64,000 bases of DNA from Meira nashicola (lineage: Eukaryota; Basidiomycota; Exobasidiomycetes; Exobasidiales; Brachybasidiaceae): the NCBI GenBank assembly GCA_001600355.1, contig BCJU01000001.1:1943178-2007177 (forward strand), written 5' to 3'. The notes beneath the pieces were generated by a model. The model was not told the origin of the DNA. It was given only the letters and a program-made list of their open reading frames with translations, and searched no databases. Shown piece by piece: positions 38,692 through 49,068 of the stretch. Made by a program: the position numbers and the translations under genes. Position 1 is the stretch's first letter. Each line of letters opens with the position of its first letter.

Positions 38692-40639
38692 GCTGCTGCT
38701 GCTGTTGCTGTTGTTGTTGAAGCTGCTGGAAATTGTTGTTTTGACCTTGCATCAAATTATTGAATTGATTGGCAAACGCATTATTCCCATTATTTTGCTG
38801 TTGCATTCCAAAAGAATTGCCCATATTCTGTTGACCAAGCATAGCCATAGCTTGTTGTTGCTGTTGAGGCGTAAGAGATTGCAAGATTTGTTGTTGAAAT
38901 TGTTGTTGCAGCTGTTGAGCTTGCTGCATCTGTTGCATCGTGGGCTGTTGTTGTTGTTGCTGCTGTTGTTGTGGCATACCTTGCTGTTGCGCTTGCATCG
39001 CTTGATTGGCCATTTGGTTCTGTTGTGGCATTTGTTGAACTTGCGGCGTTTGTTTTTGTTGCGATGCTGGCTTTTTCTGTGCTGTTTGCTTTGGTGATGG
39101 CTGAACTTGCTTCTTCGGTGTGCTCTTATTGGCTTGCTTAGGCGTTGTTTGTTTCGGAGTATTTGCATTGACAGATTTACTGCTCGACGTATCTGCGGCC
39201 ACTTCTGCTTCGGATCCTTTTGCCTTTTTACCTTTAGCAGGTCGTTTCTTTTTGGCTGCTTCTGCTGCTGCTGCAGCAGCTGCGGCGGCCTCTTCTTCTG
39301 CCTTTTTCGCTGCTAGCTCCTTCTCTTTCTTTTTGCTCATCTTCTTTGGCTTCTTTCCTTTCTCTTCTTCCCTTGCTTTTGCTGCAGCAGCTTCTCTTTC
39401 AGCTTTTTCACGTTCTTCCTTCTCCTTCTCTAATCTTTCTCGTTCTTCTTTTTCTTTTTGAGCTTTCTTTTTACTTATCTTCTTCTTCGGTTGAGGTGGT
39501 GGTGTAGGCGAGTCCTCCGGCTCAGGTTCTTCTTCTGCCTTGCTCTTCTTCTTTTTCTTCTTACTAATACTTCCGCTACGAGCTGAAGCGTCATCCTTGC
39601 CATCTTTGTTCTCAATAGCACGAGCTGCTTTGCTTTGCTCCATACTTTTGTTCGCCCTCCAACGTTCAATGAAACCAATCCGACCAAAGTTGGCAGTATG
39701 ACTTGGCGCACCCATAATTCCATCTTTGGCACGCAACAGGCTTCCTTGTTCCATGAGACGAAGGACCTTCTCCCGCCTCCTCTTTCTTGATTTGTCCAAT
39801 TCCAATTCGATACTATTGATTCCACGCTTTTTGGTTGCTTGTCGATGATAAGGTAGCGGTGCGGATGACAAAGGCAAATAAGAAGCAGGTAGAGCAGTTG
39901 CACTCATCATCAAATTGGCAATCCTACTTGCTTGAGGATCGGGCGTGAGGCACAATGGAGGGGCGGTGAGGGTTAAAATTCTACTCTCAATTTGCAATAC
40001 ATCATCATCTGACCACATTCCCTGTCCTTCAGTTTCATCCAAGTAACGTAGATCACTCCAAAGTGTCTCTGCAGTTGGATAAAGAACGATTCGATACACA
40101 TTTGGACTAAATGCTCCATTAGAACCATTTTCATCCCTACCTTGACGTGAAGTTCCGTCCCTTCTGTAGAAGCCGTAATTTCCACCAAGTGTGCGTGTAG
40201 TGAATTCGGAGATAGGTATGGATGCATCTAATCTACCACTGCTTCCCTCTGGATTGACGGATGGTGATTCTCGCGATGAAGGCGTACCATTCTCATTCTC
40301 GGATGTTGCTAAACGAGCTAGATGTGATGGAGGTAATGTAGATTTGTTGCTATCCGATGGAGGTCGATGATCGTGTATTTCGACGATCAAACATCCTTCA
40401 AAGAATGGTATCCGAGCTTCATCAAAAATATCTATCAAATCCACAGGAACACGTTGATCACGAATAAAGTATAACAAATTCTTTAATGGACTTTCACATA
40501 AAAAAGCACCATTTTGTCTTTCAAATCGAAAAGTGTTTACGTATAAATGTAAGATCAAACTTGGTCCATCTTTTCTATGTCGTTTTAAAACTTGTCTTGT
40601 CGTACGACTGGCATTATACACCGAAGCTGTAGTAGCCAT
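38324..40639 (-). CDS. SPT20: SAGA complex subunit Spt20
   Basis: A single-exon 771-residue protein. The Spt20 domain is at the N-terminus: LILHLYVNTFRFERQNGAF (about 28-46), SPLKNLLYFIRDQRVPVDLIDIFDEARIPFFEGCLIVEIHDHR (about 50-92), then YRIVLYPTAETLWSDLRYL (about 180-200). It anchors the SAGA coactivator core. A Lys/Glu-rich, probably helical and charged segment (about 345-455) and a Gln-rich half (about 490-760), including an almost pure poly-Gln run, follow. The poly-Gln and Lys/Glu regions are common in fungal Spt20 but vary in length. No intron. Confidence 0.87.
38623..38728 (-). repeat. CAA/CAG trinucleotide run (poly-Gln in SPT20)
   Basis: On the plus strand it reads as repeated TTG/CTG triplets. 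It encodes about 26 nearly consecutive Gln, a His, and further Gln/Leu. The central part is a long uninterrupted CAA (TTG) block, which is more prone to slippage than mixed codons. Confidence 0.85.
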
Positions 40640-40948
40640 TACGGCATAAAAAAAAGTTTAAATGCCTTTAAAGCTGAATTTGTTCCCCAGATTGGCAAAC
40701 CTTCGCGTCGCGTTTGTGTTTTAAAATGATGATGGTTGTTCGAAAGGGCGACAATTTAAGCCCAATTGATCTGCATACACTAAATCTACGCCCTAGTGTT
40801 TAATCGCGAAAAAAGAAAGTGTGGAGCGCCGCCTACATCTAAGCGGATTTAAGGTTACGCTTGTTACTTTGCATACATCTTGGTTCTTGTTTCTCATCAG
40901 TACATTGAATAAGTTGACATACTTCCTTAAAATCATCAACATTCAAAA
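40640..40948. promoter_or_regulatory. Divergent promoter of SPT20 and the nitrilase gene
   Basis: A 309-bp stretch, no gene. No recognisable site beyond a poly-A block close to SPT20. Confidence 0.35.
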
Positions 40949-41788
40949 ATGACTTTAGCAGCAGTTGCACAAATGTCGTCTACGAGCGTCATTGCTGAGA
41001 ATTTAGCAGTTTCTTTAAATTTAATCAAGCAAGCCGCTACAGCAGGAGCAAAGATGATCTTCTTACCTGAAGCAACTGACTTCATTGCGCCAAGTTCATC
41101 AGTTAGTTCGCTGTGTCAATCCAAGGATATCACTGATTTTGTAAAAGATGTACAATCTACAGCAAAATCTTCTTCTATTTGGGTAAGCGTTGGCGTTCAC
41201 GAACCCATCCCTCAAGACGTAAAAAGATGCTACAATACGCAACTCGTAATTGACAATCAAGGTGAAATACAAGCAAGGTATAGGAAGAATCACCTATTCG
41301 ATGTAGATATCAAAGGCGGTATCACGATTCTTGAAAGTAACACAACTGTTCCAGGAAAATCAATGGAAGAGCCCATAAACACTCCTCTAGGAAAGACAGG
41401 ATTACTCACTTGTTACGACATACGCTTTCCTGAAGCTTCATTACGTCTTCGTAGACAAGGAAGCGAAATGATTACCTATCCTAGCGCATTTGCGGTCAAG
41501 ACAGGAGCAGCGCATTGGGAAGTCTTGCTACGATCGAGGGCAATCGAGACACAGAGTTACGTTATGGCTGCTGCACAAGTTGGACCTCACGCAGGCTCAA
41601 GCAGAATTTCATGGGGACATGCAATGGTCGTCGATCCTTTTGGATCAATAGTAGCACAATGCTCAGATATGCAACCCTATCGCCCTACATTTTGTCTGGC
41701 TGATGTTGATCTAGAATGGCTAAAAGAAACCCGACGCTCTATGCCCCTTTGGGATCAACGAAGGTACGACATTTACCCTGAACTTTAA
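40949..41788 (+). CDS. NIT2: Nitrilase-superfamily amidase (deaminated glutathione amidase type)
   Basis: A 279-residue intronless carbon-nitrogen hydrolase. The Glu-Lys-Cys triad is complete: Glu41 in FLPEATDF, Lys113 in YRKNHLFD and Cys155 in LLTCYDIRFPE. YRKNHLFDVD and the C-terminal GHAMVVDPFG are typical of the Nit1/Nit2 group, which repairs deaminated glutathione formed by transaminases; omega-amidases are the nearest alternative. The protein starts directly with the first beta strand (TLAAVAQMSST), with no targeting sequence, so a cytosolic enzyme is likely. The 3' end converges on an aminotransferase 61 bp away. Confidence 0.85.
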   Translation: MTLAAVAQMSSTSVIAENLAVSLNLIKQAATAGAKMIFLPEATDFIAPSSSVSSLCQSKDITDFVKDVQSTAKSSSIWVSVGVHEPIPQDVKRCYNTQLVIDNQGEIQARYRKNHLFDVDIKGGITILESNTTVPGKSMEEPINTPLGKTGLLTCYDIRFPEASLRLRRQGSEMITYPSAFAVKTGAAHWEVLLRSRAIETQSYVMAAAQVGPHAGSSRISWGHAMVVDPFGSIVAQCSDMQPYRPTFCLADVDLEWLKETRRSMPLWDQRRYDIYPEL

Positions 41789-41849
41789 TAGACTATATAT
41801 ACATTGTCATTCACTCTTTTGTTCATTAATCGGAAATACAAAATATTTA

Positions 41850-43364
41850 TCAAGCACCTTTGACACCTGCAGCTGCTGCAACTTCCTTTACAGCTTCAGC
41901 AAAGATGTCTAATCCTTGTTGCATCTCTTCTTCTGTGACGTTGAGTGGTGGAATCATTCTGATCACATCGAAACAACTTGTGCTCAAGATTAGCATTTTA
42001 CGTTTGATGCATGCTTGAACAACTTTGGGTGCTAGCTGTTCACTTGCATCAGAAGGATGGAATTGCCAAGCTTCAGCAGCTGATGCGTTTTGTGAGTTTG
42101 CGTTCAAGTTTGCTTGTTGAGCTTGTTGCATCTTTGGATTAGCAAATTGAATACCGATCATCAATCCACCTCTTCCACGTACTTCTTGAATCACACTTCC
42201 AGCAGGAGTCTTTTTGAATTCGTCTAAGAAGTCGAAAACTTGTTTACTTCTTCCAGCAACATTATCCAAAATCTTTTCTTCTTCAAAAGCTTTCAATACT
42301 GCCGTTGCTGCTGCACATGCAACTGCATTTCCACCATACGTACCTCCCATCGTTCCTGGTTTTTGCAAATCCATCAATTCTTTGCGACTTGCGATACCAC
42401 TTAAGGGGAATCCGTTTGCAATACCTTTAGCGAATACAACGATATCTGGACGAACTCCACTGTATTCTGAATAAAACATTCTACCTGTTCTACCCATACC
42501 GCATTGAACTTCATCTGCAATCAATAAGATATCGTATTTGTCGCAAATCTTACGTAGTCCATGCAAGAATTGATCAGGAGCGGGAACATAACCACCTTCA
42601 CCTAAAACGGGCTCTAAAATGATTGCAGCTGTATCGGTAGGAGCAGTTTGTTGTGCTAATAAAAGTTCGAGTTGATGCAAAGAAGATGAAACTAATTCAG
42701 ATTCAGGTGTTGATTCTGGTAAGCCGAATTGAGAGTAATATGGGAAAGGAGTTGCAAAAACGCCAGACATTAAAGGTCCAAAGCCTAAACCATAAATCGT
42801 TTTTGATTTCGTCATTGCCATTGTTCCGAAAGTACGACCATGATAAGAACCTTGCATGACGATAATATTTTGTTTCTTTGTTGCAGCACGAGCTAATTTA
42901 ACACTTGCTTCTACAGCTTCAGCACCACTGTTCCATAAAAATACTGAATCAAGAGAAGGATGTACGTTTGCCAAATGAGGTAAAAACTTTTCTAATAAAC
43001 GTAGATACGCAGCTGAGAAACCGATATTAACTTGAGCATGAACCATTGTTGCACATTGTTCTTGTGCTGCTTTCGTTACACCTTCGTGACAATGACCGAG
43101 ATTTGTCACTCCAATTCCGCATGTCATATCTAAATACTTGTTATCCTTTTCATCCCAAACATGAACACCTTTTGCTTTACTCATTATGATTGGTGTTAAA
43201 CGACCTACACCATGGGCAACGTGAGCCGTTCCAAATTCGGCCGTTAATGCTTGACTCATTTTGATAGATGAAGTGGAGAAAGTGGCGATTTGATGATGAT
43301 GAAAAAAAGCTTGTTTGATTATGGTTGTAGGTGAGATTGATTTTGTCAATCGAAAAATCATCAT
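41850..43364 (-). CDS. Class-III PLP aminotransferase (4-aminobutyrate/omega-amino-acid type)
   Basis: 504 residues from the first ATG (MMIFRLTKSISPTTIIKQ). The first 33 residues are basic, hydroxylated and His/Phe-containing, consistent with a mitochondrial presequence. A second ATG at residue 36 (MSQALTAEFG) could give a cytosolic form. PLP-site motifs are NSGAEAVEASVKLAR (145-159), GSYHGRTFG (172-180), ILEPVLGEGGY (249-259), ADEVQCGMGRTG (283-294) and the Schiff-base Lys313 (FAKGIANG). The sequence looks closer to bacterial GabT-like class-III enzymes than to yeast Uga1, judged by eye. Exact substrate is not decided. Divergent from the fused carboxylase gene. Confidence 0.83.
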   Translation of the reverse strand: MMIFRLTKSISPTTIIKQAFFHHHQIATFSTSSIKMSQALTAEFGTAHVAHGVGRLTPIIMSKAKGVHVWDEKDNKYLDMTCGIGVTNLGHCHEGVTKAAQEQCATMVHAQVNIGFSAAYLRLLEKFLPHLANVHPSLDSVFLWNSGAEAVEASVKLARAATKKQNIIVMQGSYHGRTFGTMAMTKSKTIYGLGFGPLMSGVFATPFPYYSQFGLPESTPESELVSSSLHQLELLLAQQTAPTDTAAIILEPVLGEGGYVPAPDQFLHGLRKICDKYDILLIADEVQCGMGRTGRMFYSEYSGVRPDIVVFAKGIANGFPLSGIASRKELMDLQKPGTMGGTYGGNAVACAAATAVLKAFEEEKILDNVAGRSKQVFDFLDEFKKTPAGSVIQEVRGRGGLMIGIQFANPKMQQAQQANLNANSQNASAAEAWQFHPSDASEQLAPKVVQACIKRKMLILSTSCFDVIRMIPPLNVTEEEMQQGLDIFAEAVKEVAAAAGVKGA

Positions 43365-43790
43365 TTGTTTGTGTAATCTGATTTTTACGGAAAATGATGA
43401 AATGAATTCTCGCTTAATATACACAAGATCACAACCAGAAAGCAACACAAGAAGTGTTTAATGAATGAATGCATATATTATTGTGCATCTTATCCGTCTA
43501 CGGTCTATCCGACGGCAGCCGTCTGCGCTTGTATAAATTAAGCAGGCACCACCCCAGGTTACATATTTTTTTTCTTATTTGGTTTTTCTCATAAAATACG
43601 ACCAAATGCGAATTCTAATGCCGCTGGAAGCGCTAGGCGCCCGTATCTCTTTCTGCAAAAGAAGAGTTCAGCCACGGCCAATTTGATACCCTTTCGTTTG
43701 CTTAAATAAGCCTTGTGGGCCCTTTAGGTTTTATTCGGTATTGAGAATTTCCGTGTTGCCGAACAACGTGGGGAAAGGGTTGTGGTATTA
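43365..43790. promoter_or_regulatory. Bidirectional promoter (aminotransferase / acyl-CoA carboxylase)
   Basis: A 426-bp stretch between divergent starts. It contains CCGTCTACGG and GACGGCAGCCGTC-like inverted sequences near 43496-43526 and a poly-T block (43567-43578). No known factor site was assigned. Confidence 0.4.
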
Positions 43791-46700
43791 ATGGCATGTA
43801 CCTTCAACATCAAGGTAATAGGAAGGATGACTTCTATTGAAAATTCTATTGAAAATGGTGGTGAGTCTGAAGAACTTACAATCACAAATCTTGCTTACTC
43901 ATTCAAACTTAACTTTTTAATTTTTGTAGCCATCAAACAGTATAGATTATTGATCGCAAATAGAGGTGAAATAGCATTGCGCATACAACGTACAGCTGTT
44001 TTATTTCCACGACCTGAACATCCAAATGTACAATTCATTCCATTTGCATTGTATACACAAGGTGAAGAAGATGCATTACACGTTACTAGCGTTCCGAAAG
44101 AACAACGTATTTTACTCAAAGGTGTAGGACCGAGAGCATACTTGGATGGAGAAGAAATCGTTCGATTGGCAAAAAAGAATAACATTTGGGGTATTGCACC
44201 TGGTTATGGATTTTTGAGTGAATCAAGTCAATTTGTAAGATTAGTAGAACAAGAAGGAATGATATGGTGTGGACCAACGGTAGAACAATTGAGCCTTTTA
44301 AGCGATAAAGTATTAGCGAAAAGGTTAGCAAGACAATGCAAAGTACCAACTTTAGAAAGTACTACAGGCGATCATGCTACTTTATCTGAAATACAATCAT
44401 TTGCAATTCAACTAGAAGACCGATCAAAAGGAAATGCTAAAATGATCATAAAAGCTGTTAATGGTGGAGGTGGAAGAGGAATGAGAGTTGTTGATCTTTC
44501 TCAAGCAAATACAAAGAATTTAATAGAAGAAGCATTCTCAGCTTGTTCTCGTGAAGCAAAAGCATCTTTTGGTGATGAAAAGTTATACGCAGAAAGATTT
44601 TTATCAGAAGCAAGACATATAGAAGTACAAATTATAGGAGATGGAAGAGGTAATGTAACGCATTTATGGGAAAGAGAATGTTCTATTCAAAGAAGACATC
44701 AAAAAGTGATTGAAATCGCACCTTCTCCTACATTAACAAGTAAAGTACGTCATCAAATCCTACAAGCATCATTAAACATGGCAAGGGAAGTAAAGTACAA
44801 AAATCTTGGTACTTTTGAATTTTTACTTTTACCTCAAACGGGAGAATTCTTCTTTATGGAAATCAATCCGCGCATTCAAGTTGAACATACGATAACAGAA
44901 GCAATCACAGGTCAAGATCTTGTAGCAATTCAATTAAGAATCGCTTTAGGATGTACAATGAATGAGCTTGACATACAAAATAACACTATTCTACCTTCAA
45001 GAACTGCAATTCAAACTCGAATAAATGCGGAAAAGTTTTTACCTGATGGTAATGTCATTCCAACTAGCGGTAAATTAACTTTTTTCAATTTACCAAGCGG
45101 ACCAAATATTCGAATTGATACAAGTGCACATCCACCAAACCGACTTCAATTTTATCAACAAACACCTCTTTTTGATTCTCTTTTGGCAAAAGTTATCTTT
45201 ACAGCTCCAACATATCCTTTGGCTGTTCAATTTTCAAGCTCTGCTTTAGCTACTAGCGTGATCGATGGTATTGATAGTAATTTATTCTTTGTTCGATCTT
45301 TATTACAACAAGAAGCAATACGAACAAATAAGGGAGTACATACCAGATTTATCGAAGAAAACTTTGATAAATTATTCAAATCTGCTCAAGCTTTACAACA
45401 AGAAAGTGTGACAAGGAATGGAAGATCTGATAATGTTCAAGACAATCAACAAAATTCTTCTCCTCAAAATGCACCGCCAGAAGGACTTAAATCGATCAAA
45501 TCGCCTTTATCAGGTTTAGTGACGCAAGTGAGTGTAAAAGTTGGTGAAAAGGTACAAAAAGGACAAGAAGTTGCTCTTTTAGAAAGTATGAAAATGGAAC
45601 ATGTTATTAGAGCAGAAATACGAGGCATTGTAAAACAAATTCTTACAAAGAAAGGATCTTCAATAAATGAAGATGATGCGATCCTATTTATAGAATCTTC
45701 TGATTCCGATAAAGATGAAAATGAAGATCAATCAAGCATCACAAATGAAAAAGAAGAAGATTCGAACGAATTAAGACCTGATCTTGAAGAATTAATCAAG
45801 ATTAAAAATTTACAATCAGACGAATCACGACAAACGGCAGTGAAAAGAAGAAAAGCAGCAGGTTATTTAACAGCAAGAGAGAATATAGAACGTTTAATCG
45901 ATAAAGGTACATTTATAGAATGGGGTGATTTAATGTTTGCTGCTCAACGTACACGCATGGATGAAGAAGAATTACGTGAAAGAACAAGTAATGATGGTGT
46001 AATAACAGGTTGGGCAACCGTGAATGGAAAATTATTTGATAAAAAAGAATTTCAATCTGCTTCTAATGCAAGATGCGCTTTATGCATTTATGATTATATG
46101 GTCTTAGCTGGTACTCAAGGTTATTTTCATCATTTAAAACTTGATCGTCTTTTTCGTTCGATCTTACAGAATCCCGCTCCAGTTATTGTTTACGCAGAAG
46201 GTGGTGGTGGTAGACCGGGTGACGTTGATTTAGTAAATATGAAAGTAGGTGGATTAGATACTCCAAGTTTCGCTCTTTTAGCTGCAATTCAAGCTCGTGG
46301 TTATCCAAGTATAGGTTTAGCAAACGGATATACATTCGCTGGAAACGCGGCTTTATTAGGAACATGTGATATAGTTGTAGCTACAGAAGGAGGAGCAAAA
46401 GATGCATTAAAACCGGGCTCAACTTCAACAGGTATGGGTGGACCTGCTATGATTGAAGGAGGAGGTTTAGGAAAAGTTGCACCTCAAGACGTTGGAAAAG
46501 TTGATATTCATTTCAAAAATGGAGATTATGATATCGTAGTTCCAACCGAAAGAGAAGCAAGTACGATAATCAAACAATTAATCGGATTCTTTCAAGGTCA
46601 TTTAGATCTTCCTCATTGGAAATATTCAAAAAATGAAAATGATCTTCGAAAATCTTTACCAAAACAAAGGACAAGGGCATACGAAGTCAGAAATGTGATA

Positions 46701-47486
46701 GAAATGCTATCAGACGATAACTCTTTCATTGAATTAGGAAAAGGTTGGGGACATAGCCTTGTAACTGGCTTAGCACGTTTTGCAGGTCAACCAATCGGTA
46801 TCTTAGCTTCTTCCGTTCTTTCACCTTTGGGTGGAGCAATCGACGTTCAATCAGCAAAGAAAGCAACTCGGTTAGTCAATATGCTTCATAGAACTAAAGC
46901 TGCTCACCTTTTGATTTTGTGTGATACTCCTGGCTTCATGGTAGGCACTCCAGCAGAAAAGGAAGGCGGTCTACGTGCTTTTGCAGAATTCTTCTCTGCA
47001 ATTACTGGCTTTCAAGAAGGTCATAATGGCGGTAGAATATTCGGAGGTAAGTATTGAAAAAAGATAAACTTAAACTCAGGCTCATATTGACCTTAAACTT
47101 TCTTCTACACATCAGTCACTTTGAGAAAAGCCTACGGTCTAGGCGCTCAAGCACTTTTAGGCGGTTCAACATTAGCTAACTTCTTCAGCGTTGCATGGCC
47201 ACAAGCAGAATTTGCAGCAATGGGAATCGAAGGTGCTGTACGCTTGGGAATGCGTAAAGAATTAGAAGCAGCTTCAGAAGGCGCCGAACGTGATGATCTC
47301 TTCCAATCTTTGGTCGACATGATGTATCAACGTGGTAAAGCGCAAAATATGGCAGCCATGGCTGAGATTGATACAGTCATCGATCCTGCCGAAACCCGAC
47401 AGTGGCTCATCAACGGTTTACGATTTACCCGTACTAGAATTCCAACTTGGAAAGCTGATTCCAATACCCACTCTTCTCACCTGTAA
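43791..47486 (+). CDS. Single-chain biotin-dependent acyl-CoA carboxylase (BC-BCCP-CT)
   Basis: Three exons (43791-43860, 43930-47046, 47116-47486), with two 69-nt introns, give 1185 residues; a start at 43827 gives 1173. Order: biotin carboxylase with RLLIANRGEIALRIQRTA, the ATP-grasp glycine loop NGGGGRGMRVV and EINPRIQVEHT; a BCCP domain with ESMKMEH (biotinyl Lys578); then a two-part carboxyltransferase (about 640-1180) with YAEGGGGRPGDVD and an LRKAYGLGAQAL-type C-terminal half. This is the layout of bacterial long-chain acyl-CoA carboxylases, unlike eukaryotic Acc1 (over 2200 residues) or two-subunit PCC/MCC. Substrate is unknown. No clear mitochondrial presequence is seen. Divergent from an aminotransferase. 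Confidence 0.87.
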
Positions 47487-47830
47487 ACACACTTGACATA
47501 TATCTGTCATTCACTCTCCTCCTCTCTCAATGTTCATTCTTTCACACCTGTCCCGATCGATGCTTGAAATGTCTTTTGGTTGCATAAGCTCCCACTGAAC
47601 GGGGAGATTCGCATAGTAGTGTATACATACGATATGATCGCGCTGTTAAAACAGAAGATGATGTGCGAGATTGTCGTGATGGCGTATCGAGGGAATCGAT
47701 ACTGAATGAATGTTGCAATGAAACGAGAGCCGAAAAGAAGAAGTCGAGCTAGATTAGTCGAAAGAGATGATAAAAAGTAGCTGTCGCAATCTCGCATGCC
47801 TTATGACTGAATCCAACAAAAACGGTCAAT
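47487..47830. other. 344-bp convergent 3' intergenic region
   Basis: Between the carboxylase and RPS18 3' ends. A few short frames look spurious. No RNA gene was recognised. Confidence 0.4.
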
Positions 47831-48389
47831 TTATTTCTTCTTGTTGGCGATGGTGCGTCCACGACGTCCGGTTGTGCAAGTGTGTTGACCACGGACACGG
47901 AGACCCCAGTAGTGACGAATACCACGATGAGCACGGATCTTCTTAAGACGTTCGATATCATCACGCAATTTCGAGTCGACGTTGTTGGATAGAACTTGAG
48001 AGTACTTTCCGTCAACGATGTCCTTTTGTCTGTTCAAGAACCAAGTTGGGATCTTGAATTCGGCAGGGCTTTGCAAGATTTGAACGATTCTTTCAAGTTC
48101 ATCAGAGTTGAGTTCACCGGCACTGTAAGAGGATAAAGGGAGTGTAAGTATATTGAACAATATCATCGCATTGTCTCCCGACTCGTATGATTGCCATCTA
48201 AGAACAAGACACCTACCGTTTCTTCAAATCAACATCAGCCTTCTTGCAGACCAAGTTGGCAAAACGACGACCGACACCTCCAATCTTTGTCAAGGCGTAC
48301 ATGATCTTAATTTTACCATCAACGTTTGTGTTGAGCAAACGCAAGATGTGGTTGAAGTTTTGCGATGGATCAGGAGCGACGAGCGACAT
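47831..48389 (-). CDS. RPS18: 40S ribosomal protein S18 (uS13)
   Basis: Exons 48217-48389 and 47831-48122 join across a 94-nt intron (48123-48216; GTAGGT...TTACAG), in phase, giving 154 residues, the normal length. [20 protein letters not shown] opens the protein. [27 protein letters not shown] is the uS13 helix-two-turn-helix start, and [20 protein letters not shown] with the basic tail [12 protein letters not shown] is the conserved end. It sits in the 40S head and contacts the A- and P-site tRNAs and the large subunit. The intron is the longest of those seen here. Confidence 0.95.
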
Positions 48390-49068
48390 ATTGGGCCACA
48401 AACGAAAATAAGGTCGAGGTGGGAATGAGTAATGTCGGATGGTGGTAAAACAGACTCGTTTCTATCAACCTTTAATTGACGAAGAATGTCCAAAAAGCGT
48501 AAGCAGAAGTAATAATTCACTGGCCCTAAGCTGTACACATGAGAAGGCAAACTGTCGAGCAGAATTGCAGTCTTACATACAATTTGTACGCGAGCGCGCG
48601 CCGCGCACTACAGAAGCAGAAGAGGTGCACACTAGCACTGTCTACCCTCCTTCTGATCGGCGCAGCAGTCATAAAGCTTGAACTGTCAAGCACGTGTTTA
48701 CACTGCGGATGGAAATCTTCACTGTGCAGGAAGTACCCTACGCGTTGTGCAGCTTTTCTCTACAAGAGGGTTAGCTTAGTCAGCTTCATATTCATATCAC
48801 ATTTACCGCTTTTGGTCTCCGCTACCTGGAGGATCCGCTCCATCACGGTATTAGTATTTCTCGATCCCCGTTGAAAGCGTTGAAATGAGGTTGTCTTCAT
48901 CACATTTCACTTTCAACGAGAGTGAAAGTCGAAAATGAGCATCGTGCCATCCGTAGTATTGTGGAATGTGGATCTGGGGTGCGAAATAATGTTTTGTTCA
49001 TGAGATGCATCTTGCCAGCCAGTCGTTTATTTTGGTTATCTACCACATTCTTCTCATGATTCTTCAGT
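48390..49068. other. 679-bp divergent intergenic region (RPS18 / coiled-coil gene)
   Basis: RPS18 5' flank. A GC-rich block GCGAGCGCGCGCCGCGCAC lies near 48591-48609. A possible first exon of the downstream gene starts at 48935 (MSIVPSVVLW). Short frames elsewhere are unsupported. Confidence 0.35.

Noticed and set aside
38579..39097. Plus-strand Leu-rich frame
   Set aside because: It is the antisense of the SPT20 poly-Gln coding run (CAA/CAG read as TTG/CTG).
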